Positions 8,441 to 18,376 are shown, counted from the stretch's first letter. The stretch is DNA of 64,000 nucleotides from Flavobacterium resistens (GCF_900182645.1 NZ_FXTA01000003.1:248001-312000); one strand, 5' to 3'. The notes: a model not told the origin generated them from the sequence alone. Numbers and translations are program-made.

Positions 8441-9835
8441 ATGAAAGCAAATAAATTAATCTTACTTATAATTTTCTCAGTCTTTTTTGCAAGCTGTGAA
8501 GATCAACTAAATTTAGACCCTAAGCAGGCTGAAGACGCATCGGTTACATTAAGTACCGAGGAAGGTATTACAAATGTACTAACAGGGACTTATGCGATTG
8601 CCGCAAACGGAAATGCTTATGGCGGAAGAGTTTTACTTTATGCTGATTTACTTGGTGTGACTGGCTCATTGAGCACTACCGATTTAAGATGGAGAGGAAC
8701 TTATGGCGAGCTTAGACAAATGTACCTTAAGACAATGGTATCTAACAACGTAATTATTGAAGGAACATATTCTAGACTTTATTCGATGATCAATGCTGCA
8801 AATACAGTTATCGAAAACATTGACAAAGTAAAAGATCCGGGCAAACAAGCTGTTATGATTGGAGAAGCTAATTTTTTAAGATCGTTAGCGTATTTTGATT
8901 TGGTTCGTTTTTTCGCAAAACCTTATGTAGCCGGACAAGCTAACTCCCAATTGGGAGTTGTTATCAGGCCTAATGCCATTTATGATTTCAGTGTAGATCT
9001 TTCAAAAGAAAGAAGCACTGTCGATGAAGTTTATAAAGTAATCATTGATGGATTAAATTTAGCTTATACTAATCTTCCTGAAGAAAATGGTTTTTATGCA
9101 GACAAATATGCTGCTAAAGCTTTATTAGCAAGAGTTTATCTGCAACAGCAAAATTATGCCGCAGCAAGAGATGCAGCAAATGATGTTATTGAAAACAGCG
9201 GACACGGCCTATCTCTTAAATATGCAGATGCATTTAATCACGACACAGATAAGACTGAAGATGTTTTTGCAATTCAAATTACAAAACAAACTGGCTTGAA
9301 TGATATGGTAACTTTTTATGCTTCTGAAGGGAATGGAGGCCGTGGAGGAGATTTCTCTATCAGAGACACTTATTTAGAGAAATTTAGCGATCCTGATGAC
9401 AGAGCTGCTTTTAATTATGTAAACGACGATAACGGGCGACTTTTAACTTCTAAATTTACGGATCAGTTTGGTGATGTACCTCTTATTCGTTTAGCCGAAA
9501 TGTATTTAATTAGAGCTGAAAGTAATTTACGTGCCGGAACTGCCGTTGGCAACACGCCATTGGATGACATCAACATTATTCGTTCAAGAGCAAATGCCGA
9601 TGAATTGGCAAGTGTAACCGTTGATGATATTTTGTTAGAACGTCAATTGGAATTAGGAATGGAAGGGTTTTTAATTCATGATATTCGCAGAACAAAACAA
9701 TCTATTGATATTAGTTCTGATGGCGACGGTTCTGATTTGATTCCGTATGATGCAAACAGATTGGTCTTCCCTATTCCATTAAAAGAAATGGATGCCAATA
9801 AAAAAATCACTCAAAATCCAGGTTATGGAAGTTAA
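8441..9835 (+). CDS. SusD/RagB family surface lipoprotein
   Basis: Outer-membrane lipoprotein that caps the SusC channel and binds the substrate. The signal peptide ends in a lipobox with C19 (SVFFASCEDQ). The helical SusD fold shows in ANFLRSLAYFDLVRFFA, the TPR-like ARVYLQQQNYAAARDAANDVI region, PLIRLAEMYLIRAESNL, and the typical end VFPIPLKEMDANKKITQNPGY; quoted pieces are short extracts. At 464 residues it is on the short side for SusD. It is co-transcribed with SusC and is the last gene before a strong hairpin. Ligand unknown. Confidence 0.94.
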   Translation: MKANKLILLIIFSVFFASCEDQLNLDPKQAEDASVTLSTEEGITNVLTGTYAIAANGNAYGGRVLLYADLLGVTGSLSTTDLRWRGTYGELRQMYLKTMVSNNVIIEGTYSRLYSMINAANTVIENIDKVKDPGKQAVMIGEANFLRSLAYFDLVRFFAKPYVAGQANSQLGVVIRPNAIYDFSVDLSKERSTVDEVYKVIIDGLNLAYTNLPEENGFYADKYAAKALLARVYLQQQNYAAARDAANDVIENSGHGLSLKYADAFNHDTDKTEDVFAIQITKQTGLNDMVTFYASEGNGGRGGDFSIRDTYLEKFSDPDDRAAFNYVNDDNGRLLTSKFTDQFGDVPLIRLAEMYLIRAESNLRAGTAVGNTPLDDINIIRSRANADELASVTVDDILLERQLELGMEGFLIHDIRRTKQSIDISSDGDGSDLIPYDANRLVFPIPLKEMDANKKITQNPGYGS

Positions 9836-9960
9836 TTTAGGTTCAAAGTAACAAAGTAAAAAGGTCCAAAGTTTTATAAATAACTATAAAACTTTGGACC
9901 TTTTAAATTATATAATAAAAACCTTTGAGCCTTTGTAACTCTGAACCTTAGTCCCTAAAG
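9836..9960. terminator. Bidirectional terminator within a nested inverted repeat
   Basis: A 19-base perfect stem (9859-9877 with 9886-9904, reading AAAAGGTCCAAAGTTTTAT) with an 8-base loop lies between the convergent SusD and ornithine aminotransferase genes. Both ends carry A/T runs, so it can terminate from either side. Outer arms, built from AGGTTCAAAG / CTTTG..TGAACCTT words, extend the dyad symmetry across most of the gap. Confidence 0.85.
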
Positions 9961-9961
9961 T

Positions 9962-11212
9962 TTATCTAAACTCATTCAAAGATTTCTCAATAATTTCAAG
10001 ACATTCCTGAATTTGAGCTTCAGTCATTACCAATGGCGGAGCAAATCTAATTTTATTTCCGTGAGTTGGTTTTGCTAACAATCCGTTATCTCTAAATTTT
10101 AAGCAGATTTCCCAAGCCAAATCAGACTCTTCATCACTATTAATCACAATCGCATTCAAAAGTCCTTTTCCACGAACCAGTTTAATCAAATGATTTCTTT
10201 CAGCGATTTCATTTAATCCTTTTCTTAAAATAGCACCAAGACGTTCAGCATTTTCAGCTAGTTTTTCATCTTTTATAACTTCCAATGCTGCAATCGCAAC
10301 CGCCGCTGCAACAGGGTTTCCACCAAAAGTAGATCCGTGCTGACCTGGTTTAATCACATTCATGATCTCGTTATTTGCTAAAACAGCCGAAACCGGATAA
10401 ACACCTCCCGAAATTGCTTTTCCTAAAATCAAAATATCAGGCTGAACATTTTCGTGGTGAACGGCTAATAATTTTCCTGTACGTGCAATTCCTGTCTGAA
10501 CTTCGTCGGCAATAAATAATACATTATGTTTTTCGCATAACGCTTTTGCTTTCGCCAAATATCCTTCTGACGGAACATAAACTCCTGCTTCACCCTGAAT
10601 TGGCTCAACTAAAAATCCTGCAATATTTTTTGATGATTCTAAAGCTTTTTCAAGAGCTTCAAGATTATCATATTCAATTTTTATAAATCCATCTGTGAAT
10701 GGTCCGAAGTTTTTACGAGCCGATTCATCATTAGAAAATGAAATAATCGTAGTGGTTCTTCCGTGAAAATTATTTTCGCACACAATTACCTGCGCTTGAT
10801 TTTCAGGAATTCCTTTTACCTCATAAGCCCATTTTCTACATATTTTAAGTGCTGTTTCTACAGCTTCAGCACCTGTATTCATTGGCAAAACTTTATCAAA
10901 ACCAAAATAATTGGTAATATACTCTTCGTAATTTCCCAATTTGTCATTGTAAAAAGCACGAGACGTCAGCGTTAATTTTTGAGCCTGATCCACCATTGCT
11001 TGCACAATTTTCGGATGACAATGACCTTGATTTACAGCAGAATAAGCTGACAGAAAATCATAATATTTTTTCCCATCAACATCCCATACATATACACCTT
11101 CTCCTTTTTCTAAAACCACAGGAAGCGGATGATAATTATGAGCTCCGTATTTATTCTCTTTTTCAATCAAAACTTCAGATTTTGATGAAAGTATGTTTTC
11201 TGTATGTGTCAT
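9962..11212 (-). CDS. rocD: Ornithine--oxo-acid aminotransferase
   Basis: Converts ornithine and 2-oxoglutarate to glutamate 5-semialdehyde and glutamate, linking arginine/ornithine breakdown to proline and glutamate. The 416-residue class III aminotransferase shows [12 protein letters not shown] (112-123), [14 protein letters not shown] (149-162), ADEVQTG (235-241, with the PLP-nitrogen aspartate) and the PLP lysine K265 in LGKAISGG. The start CFDKVLPM-type region and the [15 protein letters not shown] opening are typical of ornithine rather than acetylornithine aminotransferases. It is transcribed away from an Lrp/AsnC gene, whose product probably controls it in response to an amino acid; that regulation is inferred from position only. 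Confidence 0.93.
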   Translation of the reverse strand: MTHTENILSSKSEVLIEKENKYGAHNYHPLPVVLEKGEGVYVWDVDGKKYYDFLSAYSAVNQGHCHPKIVQAMVDQAQKLTLTSRAFYNDKLGNYEEYITNYFGFDKVLPMNTGAEAVETALKICRKWAYEVKGIPENQAQVIVCENNFHGRTTTIISFSNDESARKNFGPFTDGFIKIEYDNLEALEKALESSKNIAGFLVEPIQGEAGVYVPSEGYLAKAKALCEKHNVLFIADEVQTGIARTGKLLAVHHENVQPDILILGKAISGGVYPVSAVLANNEIMNVIKPGQHGSTFGGNPVAAAVAIAALEVIKDEKLAENAERLGAILRKGLNEIAERNHLIKLVRGKGLLNAIVINSDEESDLAWEICLKFRDNGLLAKPTHGNKIRFAPPLVMTEAQIQECLEIIEKSLNEFR

Positions 11213-11232
11213 AATATATTATTTTTCAAACA

Positions 11233-11240
11233 CAAAAGTA
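11233..11240 (-). promoter_or_regulatory. Candidate -7 element for rocD
   Basis: On the minus strand the octamer reads TACTTTTG and fits the Bacteroidota -7 consensus TAnnTTTG; it lies 20 bases upstream of the rocD start. No convincing -33 TTG was found at the usual distance, so this is a weak call. Confidence 0.4.
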
Positions 11241-11431
11241 TCAAAAAATCTCAAATAAGACATAAAAAAGTAAAAATTAAACTTGTATCTCATTAAAATA
11301 AGTCAAATTTTATTTTTAAATCGAAATTAAAATCAAATTCACCTATTCAGTATTTTGATTTTATTCCTCATTATTGAAAAAAATAGTTACTTTTATAAAT
11401 CAAAAAAAGAAAATAAACTCAATTTCAACGA

Positions 11432-11884
11432 ATGGATATTTTAGACGAATTCGATATTAATATACTGAAGGAATTAGAAAAAGACGGAAGAATGGCTTTT
11501 TCTGCCATTGCAACTAATTTAAAAATCTCCAACACCATGGTGCATCAGCGAATCAATAGAATGATTGAGCAAGGTGTCATTGGCGGAATAAAACCTATCA
11601 TACAAGAAAAAAATATTGGTTACGATTGGGCTTCTTTCACCGGAATCACATTAAATAAAGATTCTGATTCTGATCGAATTATTGAAGAAATGAAAAAAAT
11701 TCCCGAAATTACAGAATGCTATTATGTCACAGGTTCTTTTACACTTTACATAAAAATTGTAGCGAAGAATCACGAACACATGCGAAAAATTCTTTACGAG
11801 AAAATCGATAACATTCCCGGAATTGCTAAAACTGATTCGATTATAGAATTAGGTTGTGCTTTTAAAAGAAACATTTCATTATAA
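11432..11884 (+). CDS. Lrp/AsnC family transcriptional regulator
   Basis: Small amino-acid-responsive DNA-binding protein of 150 residues. An N-terminal helix-turn-helix (about 1-55, opening LDEFDINILKELEKDGRMAF and including SNTMVHQRINRM) is followed by the ligand-binding RAM domain (about 68-145, with ITECYYVTGSFTLYIKI). Its start is 219 bases from the divergent rocD start, so one A+T-rich intergenic region can serve both genes. Divergent Lrp-type regulators often control the neighbouring amino-acid catabolic gene, which here would be rocD. The effector is unknown. The exported peptidase genes follow on the same strand. Confidence 0.93.
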   Translation: MDILDEFDINILKELEKDGRMAFSAIATNLKISNTMVHQRINRMIEQGVIGGIKPIIQEKNIGYDWASFTGITLNKDSDSDRIIEEMKKIPEITECYYVTGSFTLYIKIVAKNHEHMRKILYEKIDNIPGIAKTDSIIELGCAFKRNISL

Positions 11885-11904
11885 TCAACTTTTAAACTAA
11901 AAAA

Positions 11905-13386
11905 ATGCGTTTACGAATCCTGCTTTTATTTACTCTTTTTTGTTGTAAATCAATGCTGTTTTCGCAGATTTCAGTTCCAAATCCTTCTAAAAGTGATTTT
12001 TCTGAAGCAATAATTATTTTAGCTTCAGATTCGATGCAAGGTCGAAAAGCCAATCAAAAAGGCGCTTTTATGGCTGCTGATTACATTGCCTCTAAAATGT
12101 ATGCTTACAATCTAAAACCTTTCACTAAAATCAAAAATTACTATCAAATATTTAAAATTCAAGAACATACTATTAAAAACACTTCTCTAGAATTCAAAAA
12201 AGGAAATCAGGAAACCATTTCTCTCTCTTCAGAAAAAGATTTTCAAGCTATTCCAATTTCAGCCTCTATCAACAAAAAAGAAGCAGATGTAGTTTTTGCA
12301 GGCTATGGTTTAAGTCTACCAAAAGAAAATTATAACGATTATAAAAAACTCAATGCAAAAAATAAAATTGTTGTAGTTTTAAGTGGATTCCCAAGCGATC
12401 AGGACAGTACTTCTGCAACTTATAAAAAATTCAAAAAGATATTTCCTGAAAAAAATGATTTAGAAGAAACTAAATTAAAAACGGCCATTAGTAAAGGCGC
12501 AATTGCCTTAATCGTTATTGAAACACACGAATATTTTAAGTCTCCAAACACCACAAAAAATGAGGTTTTTCATTCTTTAGAAAACTCAGTTACAACTTCA
12601 ATACCTGTATTCAAAATTCATAGAACAACGGCTGAAAACCTTTTTTCAAAAATTAATATTCCATCAAAAAGTAGCCTCACTTCTACTTCATTGCAAAAAG
12701 TAAAAATCAATTTTTCGATAGCATTAGAGTCAAAAACTTTTCCCGTTACAAATGTATTGGGAATGATCCCTGGAAAAGACACTACAAAAACTATTATCGT
12801 TGGTGCACATTATGATCATTTAGGAATTATAAAAGATTCAATTTACAACGGTGCCGATGATAATGCATCGGGAACTTCAGGAATGCTGGCTCTAGCAAAA
12901 AAATGGTCAGAATCTAAAATAAAACCTCCTTGCAATATTCTTTTTGCTTCATGGACTGCCGAGGAAATGGGACTTTTAGGAAGTGAATATTTTGTTCAGA
13001 ATTTTGATTTCAACAAACAAAAAATACTGTTGGCGATCAATATGGATATGATTTCCAGAAGCGCGCCTGAAGACAAATTACACCGAATTTTGAGTATCGG
13101 AACTCAAAAAGAAGATGGAAATTTAAAAAAGATGTCCACCGAAATCAATGCGAAACTTCAAAAGCCGTTTACTTTAGATTTATGGGAAACAAACGGGCAT
13201 TCAGGAAGTGATTATGCGTCGTTTACCACAAAAGGAATTCCTATTATGACTTTTTTCAGCGGTTTTCACGATGATTATCATACACCGAACGACAAAGCTT
13301 CGAAAGTAGATTTTGACAAAATAGAAGATGTGCTTTTTATTGTCAATTCTTCTCTTTCAAAATTTTTAGAAAATCAGAATAACTAA
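11905..13386 (+). CDS. Secreted M28 family zinc aminopeptidase
   Basis: Predicted exported metallopeptidase that removes N-terminal residues from peptides. Signal peptide at about 1-21 (ending MLFSQ). A PA-like insertion lies around 120-270, and the catalytic M28 domain starts near 280. Zinc ligands can be placed in VGAHYDHLG (H302), NGADDNASG (D318/D319), WTAEEMGLLGS (E353/E354), INMDMISR (D381) and DDYHTPND (H459), so the active site is complete. It starts 20 bases after the Lrp-type gene and 11 bases before the cyanophycinase-like gene, suggesting a peptide-scavenging operon. A second M28 gene lies about 5 kb downstream. Confidence 0.9.
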   Translation: MRLRILLLFTLFCCKSMLFSQISVPNPSKSDFSEAIIILASDSMQGRKANQKGAFMAADYIASKMYAYNLKPFTKIKNYYQIFKIQEHTIKNTSLEFKKGNQETISLSSEKDFQAIPISASINKKEADVVFAGYGLSLPKENYNDYKKLNAKNKIVVVLSGFPSDQDSTSATYKKFKKIFPEKNDLEETKLKTAISKGAIALIVIETHEYFKSPNTTKNEVFHSLENSVTTSIPVFKIHRTTAENLFSKINIPSKSSLTSTSLQKVKINFSIALESKTFPVTNVLGMIPGKDTTKTIIVGAHYDHLGIIKDSIYNGADDNASGTSGMLALAKKWSESKIKPPCNILFASWTAEEMGLLGSEYFVQNFDFNKQKILLAINMDMISRSAPEDKLHRILSIGTQKEDGNLKKMSTEINAKLQKPFTLDLWETNGHSGSDYASFTTKGIPIMTFFSGFHDDYHTPNDKASKVDFDKIEDVLFIVNSSLSKFLENQNN

Positions 13387-13397
13387 ACCGAATAACT

Positions 13398-14261
13398 ATG
13401 AAAAATCAGTTTCTTTTTAAATTTTCTTTCCAAAAATCAATTTCGGCTTTATTGTTATTGACAAGCTTTTTAATGCAGGCTCAAAATCCAAAAGGAAAAT
13501 TATTCATCATTGGCGGAGGCGATCGTTCAGATGCGTTGATGAAACAGGCTTTGGCTGTCGCCGAATTAGGAAAAAAAGATTATATAGTGGTTTTGCCAAT
13601 GTCAAGCGAAGAGCCGGATAGTTCGTTTATTTTCTTTAAAACGCAAATGGTGAAACTAACTCAGAATCCTATTGTGATGCTGAATTTCACTGCAGCAACC
13701 GCACAAAATAAAAAACTTACAGATTCTGTTCAAAAAGCAAAATTGATTTTTATAAGCGGAGGCGACCAAAGCCGTTTCATGGCAGTTGTTCATAATACGC
13801 CTATAAAAACAGCAATTCAAAAAGCATATGAAAGTGGAAGCACAATTTCTGGAACGAGCGCCGGAGCCGCCGTAATGTCTGAAAAAATGATTACTGGGAA
13901 TCAGAAATTAGAAAAAGAATATTCGGGCACTTTTGACAATATTCGATACGATAATTTAGAAACTTCTGAAGGTTTGGGATTATTGAAAACGGCCGTTATT
14001 GATCAACATTTCTTAAAAAGAAACCGTTACAACAGATTGCTTTCTGCTTTGGTTGAATTTCCAGAACTAACAGGAATTGGTATCGATGAAGCAACTGCAA
14101 TTATTGTTCGAAATAATCAGGTTGAAGTTGCTGGAGAAAGCGAAGTTATTGTAGTTCGCAAACCACAAGGCATCAAAAAATCAAACAAAAACAATCTTAT
14201 ATCGATCGAGAATTTACAAATGAGCATTTACACTCCCGGTCAAAAATTTAATATCAAATAA
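13398..14261 (+). CDS. Cyanophycinase-like exported S51 peptidase
   Basis: Serine peptidase of the S51 family. Members include cyanophycinase, which cuts the Arg-Asp storage polymer cyanophycin into beta-aspartyl-arginine, and aspartyl dipeptidase. The 287-residue protein has an N-terminal signal (about 1-29, ending LMQAQ), FIIGGGDRSDALM, the ISGGDQSRF turn (119-127) and the nucleophile elbow ISGTSAGAAVMSE with S154. HFLKRNRYNRL and GIGIDEATAI match the conserved substrate-site blocks of extracellular cyanophycinases. The next gene starts 2 bases after its stop. The exact substrate is not proven by sequence; a general isoaspartyl/peptide role is possible. Confidence 0.88.
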   Translation: MKNQFLFKFSFQKSISALLLLTSFLMQAQNPKGKLFIIGGGDRSDALMKQALAVAELGKKDYIVVLPMSSEEPDSSFIFFKTQMVKLTQNPIVMLNFTAATAQNKKLTDSVQKAKLIFISGGDQSRFMAVVHNTPIKTAIQKAYESGSTISGTSAGAAVMSEKMITGNQKLEKEYSGTFDNIRYDNLETSEGLGLLKTAVIDQHFLKRNRYNRLLSALVEFPELTGIGIDEATAIIVRNNQVEVAGESEVIVVRKPQGIKKSNKNNLISIENLQMSIYTPGQKFNIK

Positions 14262-14263
14262 TC

Positions 14264-16462
14264 ATGCATTTCTATTCTAAAATAATAAAATCCTTCTTTT
14301 TCATTTGTGTGAGTTTTCAAATTTCGGCACAAAAAATCAACACAAAAGAAGTCGCCCGATTAGAAAATCTTGCCAAACAAGTTACCATCATTAGAGACAA
14401 TTGGGGAATTCCTCATGTTTATGGAAAAACAGATGCCGATGCGGTTTTTGGATTATTGTACGCGCAATGCGAAGACGATTTCAAAAGAATTGAAATGAAT
14501 TATATTGAAAAACTGGGACGACTTTCTGAAATAAAAGGACAATCGGTCTTGTACAATGATTTAGAAATCAAACTTTTGATTGACGTCGACGAAGCTAAAG
14601 CTGATTATACTAAAGCACCTGTATGGCTAAAAAAGCTATTGAATAGTTATGCCGATGCCATCAATTTTTATTTATACAAACATCCTGAAGTAAAACCAGC
14701 GCTTTTAACACATTTTGAACCATGGTTTCCGCTACTTTGGACGGATGGAAGTATTGGCGCGATTAGTACCGCCGATCTTTCAACAGCCGAATTAAAAGCT
14801 TTTTATTCTGGAAATAATGATAAAGTGGCTTACGTAGAAAGAGAAAAATACGTCCAAACCGGATCAAATGGATTTGCATTTGCACCATCTAAAACCGCTG
14901 ACGGAAATGCGATTTTATACATAAATCCGCATACAACTTTTTATTTTAGACCCGAAGTTCAAATTACCAGCGAAGAAGGTTTGAATGTTTACGGCGCGGT
15001 AACTTGGGGACAATTCTTTATTTATCAAGGTTTCAACGAAAATTGCGGTTGGATGCATACATCATCAAACGTTGATGTGGCAGATATGTATGCTGAAAAA
15101 ATCGTCAATCAAAAAGGTAAATTATTCTACGAATTTGACAACAAACTGTTGCCTGTAATTGAGAAAGAAATCACGATCAATTATACCGAAAATGGAAAAT
15201 TGATTCCAAAAAAATTCAAAACCTATTTTACCAACAACGGTCCAATTATGGCTAAACGCGACGGAAAATGGATCAGTTTAAAATCAAATAACAGATCAAT
15301 GACAAGTTTGATTCAAAGTTGGGTACGAACAAAATCGACCAATTTTGATGATTACAAAAAAGCTATGGATTTGAAAGCCAATACATCAAACAATACTGTT
15401 TATGCCGATAATAAAGGAAATATAGCGTATTGGCACGGCAATTTTATTCCAATTCGGGACAAAAATTTAAATTGGTCAAAAGTAATTGATGGTTCAATTT
15501 CTGCAACACAATGGAAAGGTTTGCATGATGTAAATGAAACCGTTCATATTTATAATCCTGTAAATGGCTGGTTACAAAACTGCAACTCTACTCCTTTTTC
15601 TGTTGCTGGGATTAACAGTCCCAAAAAAGCTGATTATATTCCTTATATGGCGCCAGATGGAGAAAATTTTAGAGGAATTAATGCAGTCCGAATTTTCAGC
15701 AAAGGAAATAATTATACTTTGGACAAAGTAATAGCTGATGGTTATGATTCTAAATTATCAATTTTCGAAATATTAATTCCAAGTTTAGTTAATGTTTTCG
15801 AAAAAAACATAAACGTACAATCTCCAGAATATACTGCATTAAAAGAGCCTATTTCGATACTGAAATACTGGGATTATTATGCAAAAGAAAATTCAGTTGC
15901 AACTACTCTGGCTGTTGAATGGGCTTATAAATTAGACCCAATTATTTTGAAAGCTTATATTGACGAAGGAGAATTGGATCAAGTTGAAAACACCAAGAAA
16001 TTTGCAAAAAATGCTACGGCAGCACAAATGATCCCACAATTGCAGGCAGTATTGAAAGATTTAGAGTCAAAATTTGGAAGATGGCAAGTGGCTTGGGGTG
16101 AAATCAACCGCTTTCAGCGTTCAAGCGGTGCGATTGATTTAAAATATGACGATTCAAAACCAAGTATTCCAATTGGTTACGGACCCGGTTCTTGGGGAAG
16201 TTTGCCTTCTTTTAAAAGCAGTTATCAGAATAATTCTAAAAAACGCTATGGTTACAATGGAAACAGTTTTATCTGTGCGGTGGAATTTGGACCAAAAATA
16301 AAAGCAAAATCATTGTTGGCTGGCGGAAACAGTGGAGACGAAAACTCAAAACATTTCACTGATCAGGCCGAAATGTATCGAAAAGGACAATTTAAAGATG
16401 TTCTTTTTTATAAAGAAGATGTTACTAAAAATGCCGAAAAAACGTATCATCCCGGCGAATAA
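14264..16462 (+). CDS. Secreted S45 penicillin acylase-type amidase (Ntn hydrolase)
   Basis: Hydrolyses amide bonds such as those of penicillins or N-acyl-homoserine lactones in the periplasm. The 732-residue precursor has a signal peptide (about 1-23), an alpha-chain region with TIIRDNWGIPHVYGKTDADA typical of the family, and the autocatalytic cleavage site at TGSNGFAFAPSKT, where S201 would become the N-terminal nucleophile of the beta chain. Later blocks (NTVYADNKGNIAYWHGN, GNSGDENSKHFTDQ) also match. It begins 2 bases after the S51 gene stop, hence translational linkage. The true substrate cannot be assigned; quorum quenching is only one option. Confidence 0.9.
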   Translation: MHFYSKIIKSFFFICVSFQISAQKINTKEVARLENLAKQVTIIRDNWGIPHVYGKTDADAVFGLLYAQCEDDFKRIEMNYIEKLGRLSEIKGQSVLYNDLEIKLLIDVDEAKADYTKAPVWLKKLLNSYADAINFYLYKHPEVKPALLTHFEPWFPLLWTDGSIGAISTADLSTAELKAFYSGNNDKVAYVEREKYVQTGSNGFAFAPSKTADGNAILYINPHTTFYFRPEVQITSEEGLNVYGAVTWGQFFIYQGFNENCGWMHTSSNVDVADMYAEKIVNQKGKLFYEFDNKLLPVIEKEITINYTENGKLIPKKFKTYFTNNGPIMAKRDGKWISLKSNNRSMTSLIQSWVRTKSTNFDDYKKAMDLKANTSNNTVYADNKGNIAYWHGNFIPIRDKNLNWSKVIDGSISATQWKGLHDVNETVHIYNPVNGWLQNCNSTPFSVAGINSPKKADYIPYMAPDGENFRGINAVRIFSKGNNYTLDKVIADGYDSKLSIFEILIPSLVNVFEKNINVQSPEYTALKEPISILKYWDYYAKENSVATTLAVEWAYKLDPIILKAYIDEGELDQVENTKKFAKNATAAQMIPQLQAVLKDLESKFGRWQVAWGEINRFQRSSGAIDLKYDDSKPSIPIGYGPGSWGSLPSFKSSYQNNSKKRYGYNGNSFICAVEFGPKIKAKSLLAGGNSGDENSKHFTDQAEMYRKGQFKDVLFYKEDVTKNAEKTYHPGE

Positions 16463-16563
16463 TTTTGATCAGAAAAAACATTACAAACAAACCTTGGAAG
16501 AACTTTCTTTCGAGGTTTTTTTATAAGAGAATATTTCTGATATTTGTTTAAAATTGTAAAATC

Positions 16564-17337
16564 ATGAAAAATTCAGCCCTTCTTATTTTTGCTACCATAC
16601 TGTTTTCTAACACTATAAGCGCACAATTAAAACCCGTAAAATATGCCGATGGAAATCAGGCATTAAATGGTTTATCTATAAAATCTGCTAAAAAAAGCAG
16701 TCAGAATCCTGGCATTTTACTTTTGCCGGCTTGGCTTGGAATTGATAATGCTTCTAAAAAATATGCCGAAGATTTATCAAAATTGGGCTACCATGTTTTT
16801 ATAGCCGATATTTATGGCGAAGGAAATTATCCAAAAAACACTTCAGAAGCAGGAAAGCAAGCAGGTTTTTATAAAACTAATTATGAAGCTTATCAAAAAA
16901 GAATCAATGCAGCATTACAGGAATTAATTAAATCAGGTGCAAATGCTGATAATATTGTGGTAATTGGATATTGTTTTGGAGGAACAGGCGTTCTTGAAGC
17001 TGCACGCGGACATTTGAACGTAAAAGGAGTGGCTTCATTTCATGGCGGTTTAGGAAAAGATGCATCCAGAAAAACAGAACCAATTACAGCTAAAGTTTTG
17101 ATTTGTCATGGTGCAGATGATCCTTTTGTTTCAAAAGATGAAGTTGCCGCTTTTCAGCAAGAAATGCGCGACTCAAAAGCCGATTGGCAAATGATTTATT
17201 ATGCAGATTCAGTTCATTCTTTCACAAATCCGGAAGCTGGAAGCGATAATTCTAAAGGCGCAGCCTATAATCCTGTTGCCGCCAAAAGATCTTTTGATCA
17301 TTTATTGCTTTTCTTAAACGAAGTACTTAAAAAGTAA
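16564..17337 (+). CDS. Exported dienelactone hydrolase family protein
   Basis: Alpha/beta hydrolase of 257 residues with a signal peptide (about 1-21, ending ISAQ). The dienelactone-hydrolase nucleophile elbow is GYCFGGTG (C137), and D186 (GADDPFVS) and H218 (DSVHSFTNP) complete the Cys-Asp-His triad. Conserved WLGIDNASKKYAEDLSKLGY is in place. Such exported members are common in Bacteroidota and their natural substrates are mostly unknown. It lies 101 bases after the amidase and 43 bases before the DUF3667 gene on the same strand. Confidence 0.9.
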   Translation: MKNSALLIFATILFSNTISAQLKPVKYADGNQALNGLSIKSAKKSSQNPGILLLPAWLGIDNASKKYAEDLSKLGYHVFIADIYGEGNYPKNTSEAGKQAGFYKTNYEAYQKRINAALQELIKSGANADNIVVIGYCFGGTGVLEAARGHLNVKGVASFHGGLGKDASRKTEPITAKVLICHGADDPFVSKDEVAAFQQEMRDSKADWQMIYYADSVHSFTNPEAGSDNSKGAAYNPVAAKRSFDHLLLFLNEVLKK

Positions 17338-17380
17338 AAACAAAAACTAACCCAAAACACCAAATCAACTAAATAAACCA

Positions 17381-18370
17381 ATGTCACACAATAAAATCAG
17401 AGAAGACAAAACCTGCCTGAACTGCAGGCATGTAGTCGAGCAAAAGTTTTGTCCAAACTGCGGACAAGAAAATAGCGATACCCGCAAAACTTTCCATCAT
17501 TTATTTGTTCATTTTTTCGAAGATTTAACGCATTATGAAAATGCATTTTGGAAAACAATTAGAAACTTACTTTTAAAGCCTTCAACATTAACCAAAGAGT
17601 ATCTTTCTGGAAAAAGGCTGTCTTATCTGGCTCCGGTTCGTCTTTATATTTTCATAAGTTTTATTACTTTTTTATTGATTGCCTTGTTTCCAAATAAGGT
17701 AAGTGAAGAAATAAATAAGAGCGAAAATCAATTTTTTTCTCAAACATCAACAAAGGATAAAAAAGACAAAAAAGATAAAAAAGTAGTTACAACTTTTAAT
17801 GATAAAAGCCATTTCGAATTAAAAACGATGAAAGAAATTGATTCCATTCAGAAATACGGAAAGGAAGATCAAAAATTATCTGAGTTTGAATATTGGGTTT
17901 ATGAAAAATCTATACATGTTACTGAAAACAATTCAAAAAAAGAAATTATAGAAAAATTCATAGAATCTTTCATTCATAATATCCCTAAAATCCTCTTCAT
18001 CATAATGCCATTTTTTGCCTTTTTTCTATGGATTTTTCACAGTAAGAAGCGATGGTATTATTTTGACCACGGAATTTTTACACTGCATTATTTTTCGTTT
18101 TTGCTATTAATCTTTCTGATATTATTTATTGTCAATAAAGTAGCCGCGTTATTTGGCGGAAATGGAATTGCAGAAGCAATAGCAGGTATTACAAATTTTG
18201 TAGGAATCATATGGATGTGCTACTATTTTTATCCGGCACATCATCGTTTTTATGGTGAAAGCCGATTTGTTTCATTTGTTAAAAGTGCACTTCTATTTGT
18301 TATAAATTCTCTTTTTATTCTATTTTTACTGATATTCTATGTTTTATACATATTCATTAATTTACACTAA
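17381..18370 (+). CDS. DUF3667 membrane protein with N-terminal zinc ribbon
   Basis: Membrane protein of 329 residues and unknown function. Residues 12-27 hold two CxxC pairs (CLNC and CPNC) that form a zinc ribbon, followed by FHHLFVHFFEDLTHYENAFWKT, the DUF3667 hallmark (quoted in part). About five hydrophobic segments can be seen (near 82-104, 196-215, 228-252, 258-280, 298-325). Between the first two lies a charged extra-membrane region with a Lys/Asp repeat (KDKKDKKDKK) coded by an A-rich slippage-prone tract near 17755-17785. It ends 6 bases before the lipoprotein peptidase gene. Confidence 0.85.
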   Translation: MSHNKIREDKTCLNCRHVVEQKFCPNCGQENSDTRKTFHHLFVHFFEDLTHYENAFWKTIRNLLLKPSTLTKEYLSGKRLSYLAPVRLYIFISFITFLLIALFPNKVSEEINKSENQFFSQTSTKDKKDKKDKKVVTTFNDKSHFELKTMKEIDSIQKYGKEDQKLSEFEYWVYEKSIHVTENNSKKEIIEKFIESFIHNIPKILFIIMPFFAFFLWIFHSKKRWYYFDHGIFTLHYFSFLLLIFLILFIVNKVAALFGGNGIAEAIAGITNFVGIIWMCYYFYPAHHRFYGESRFVSFVKSALLFVINSLFILFLLIFYVLYIFINLH

Positions 18371-18376
18371 CCCAAA

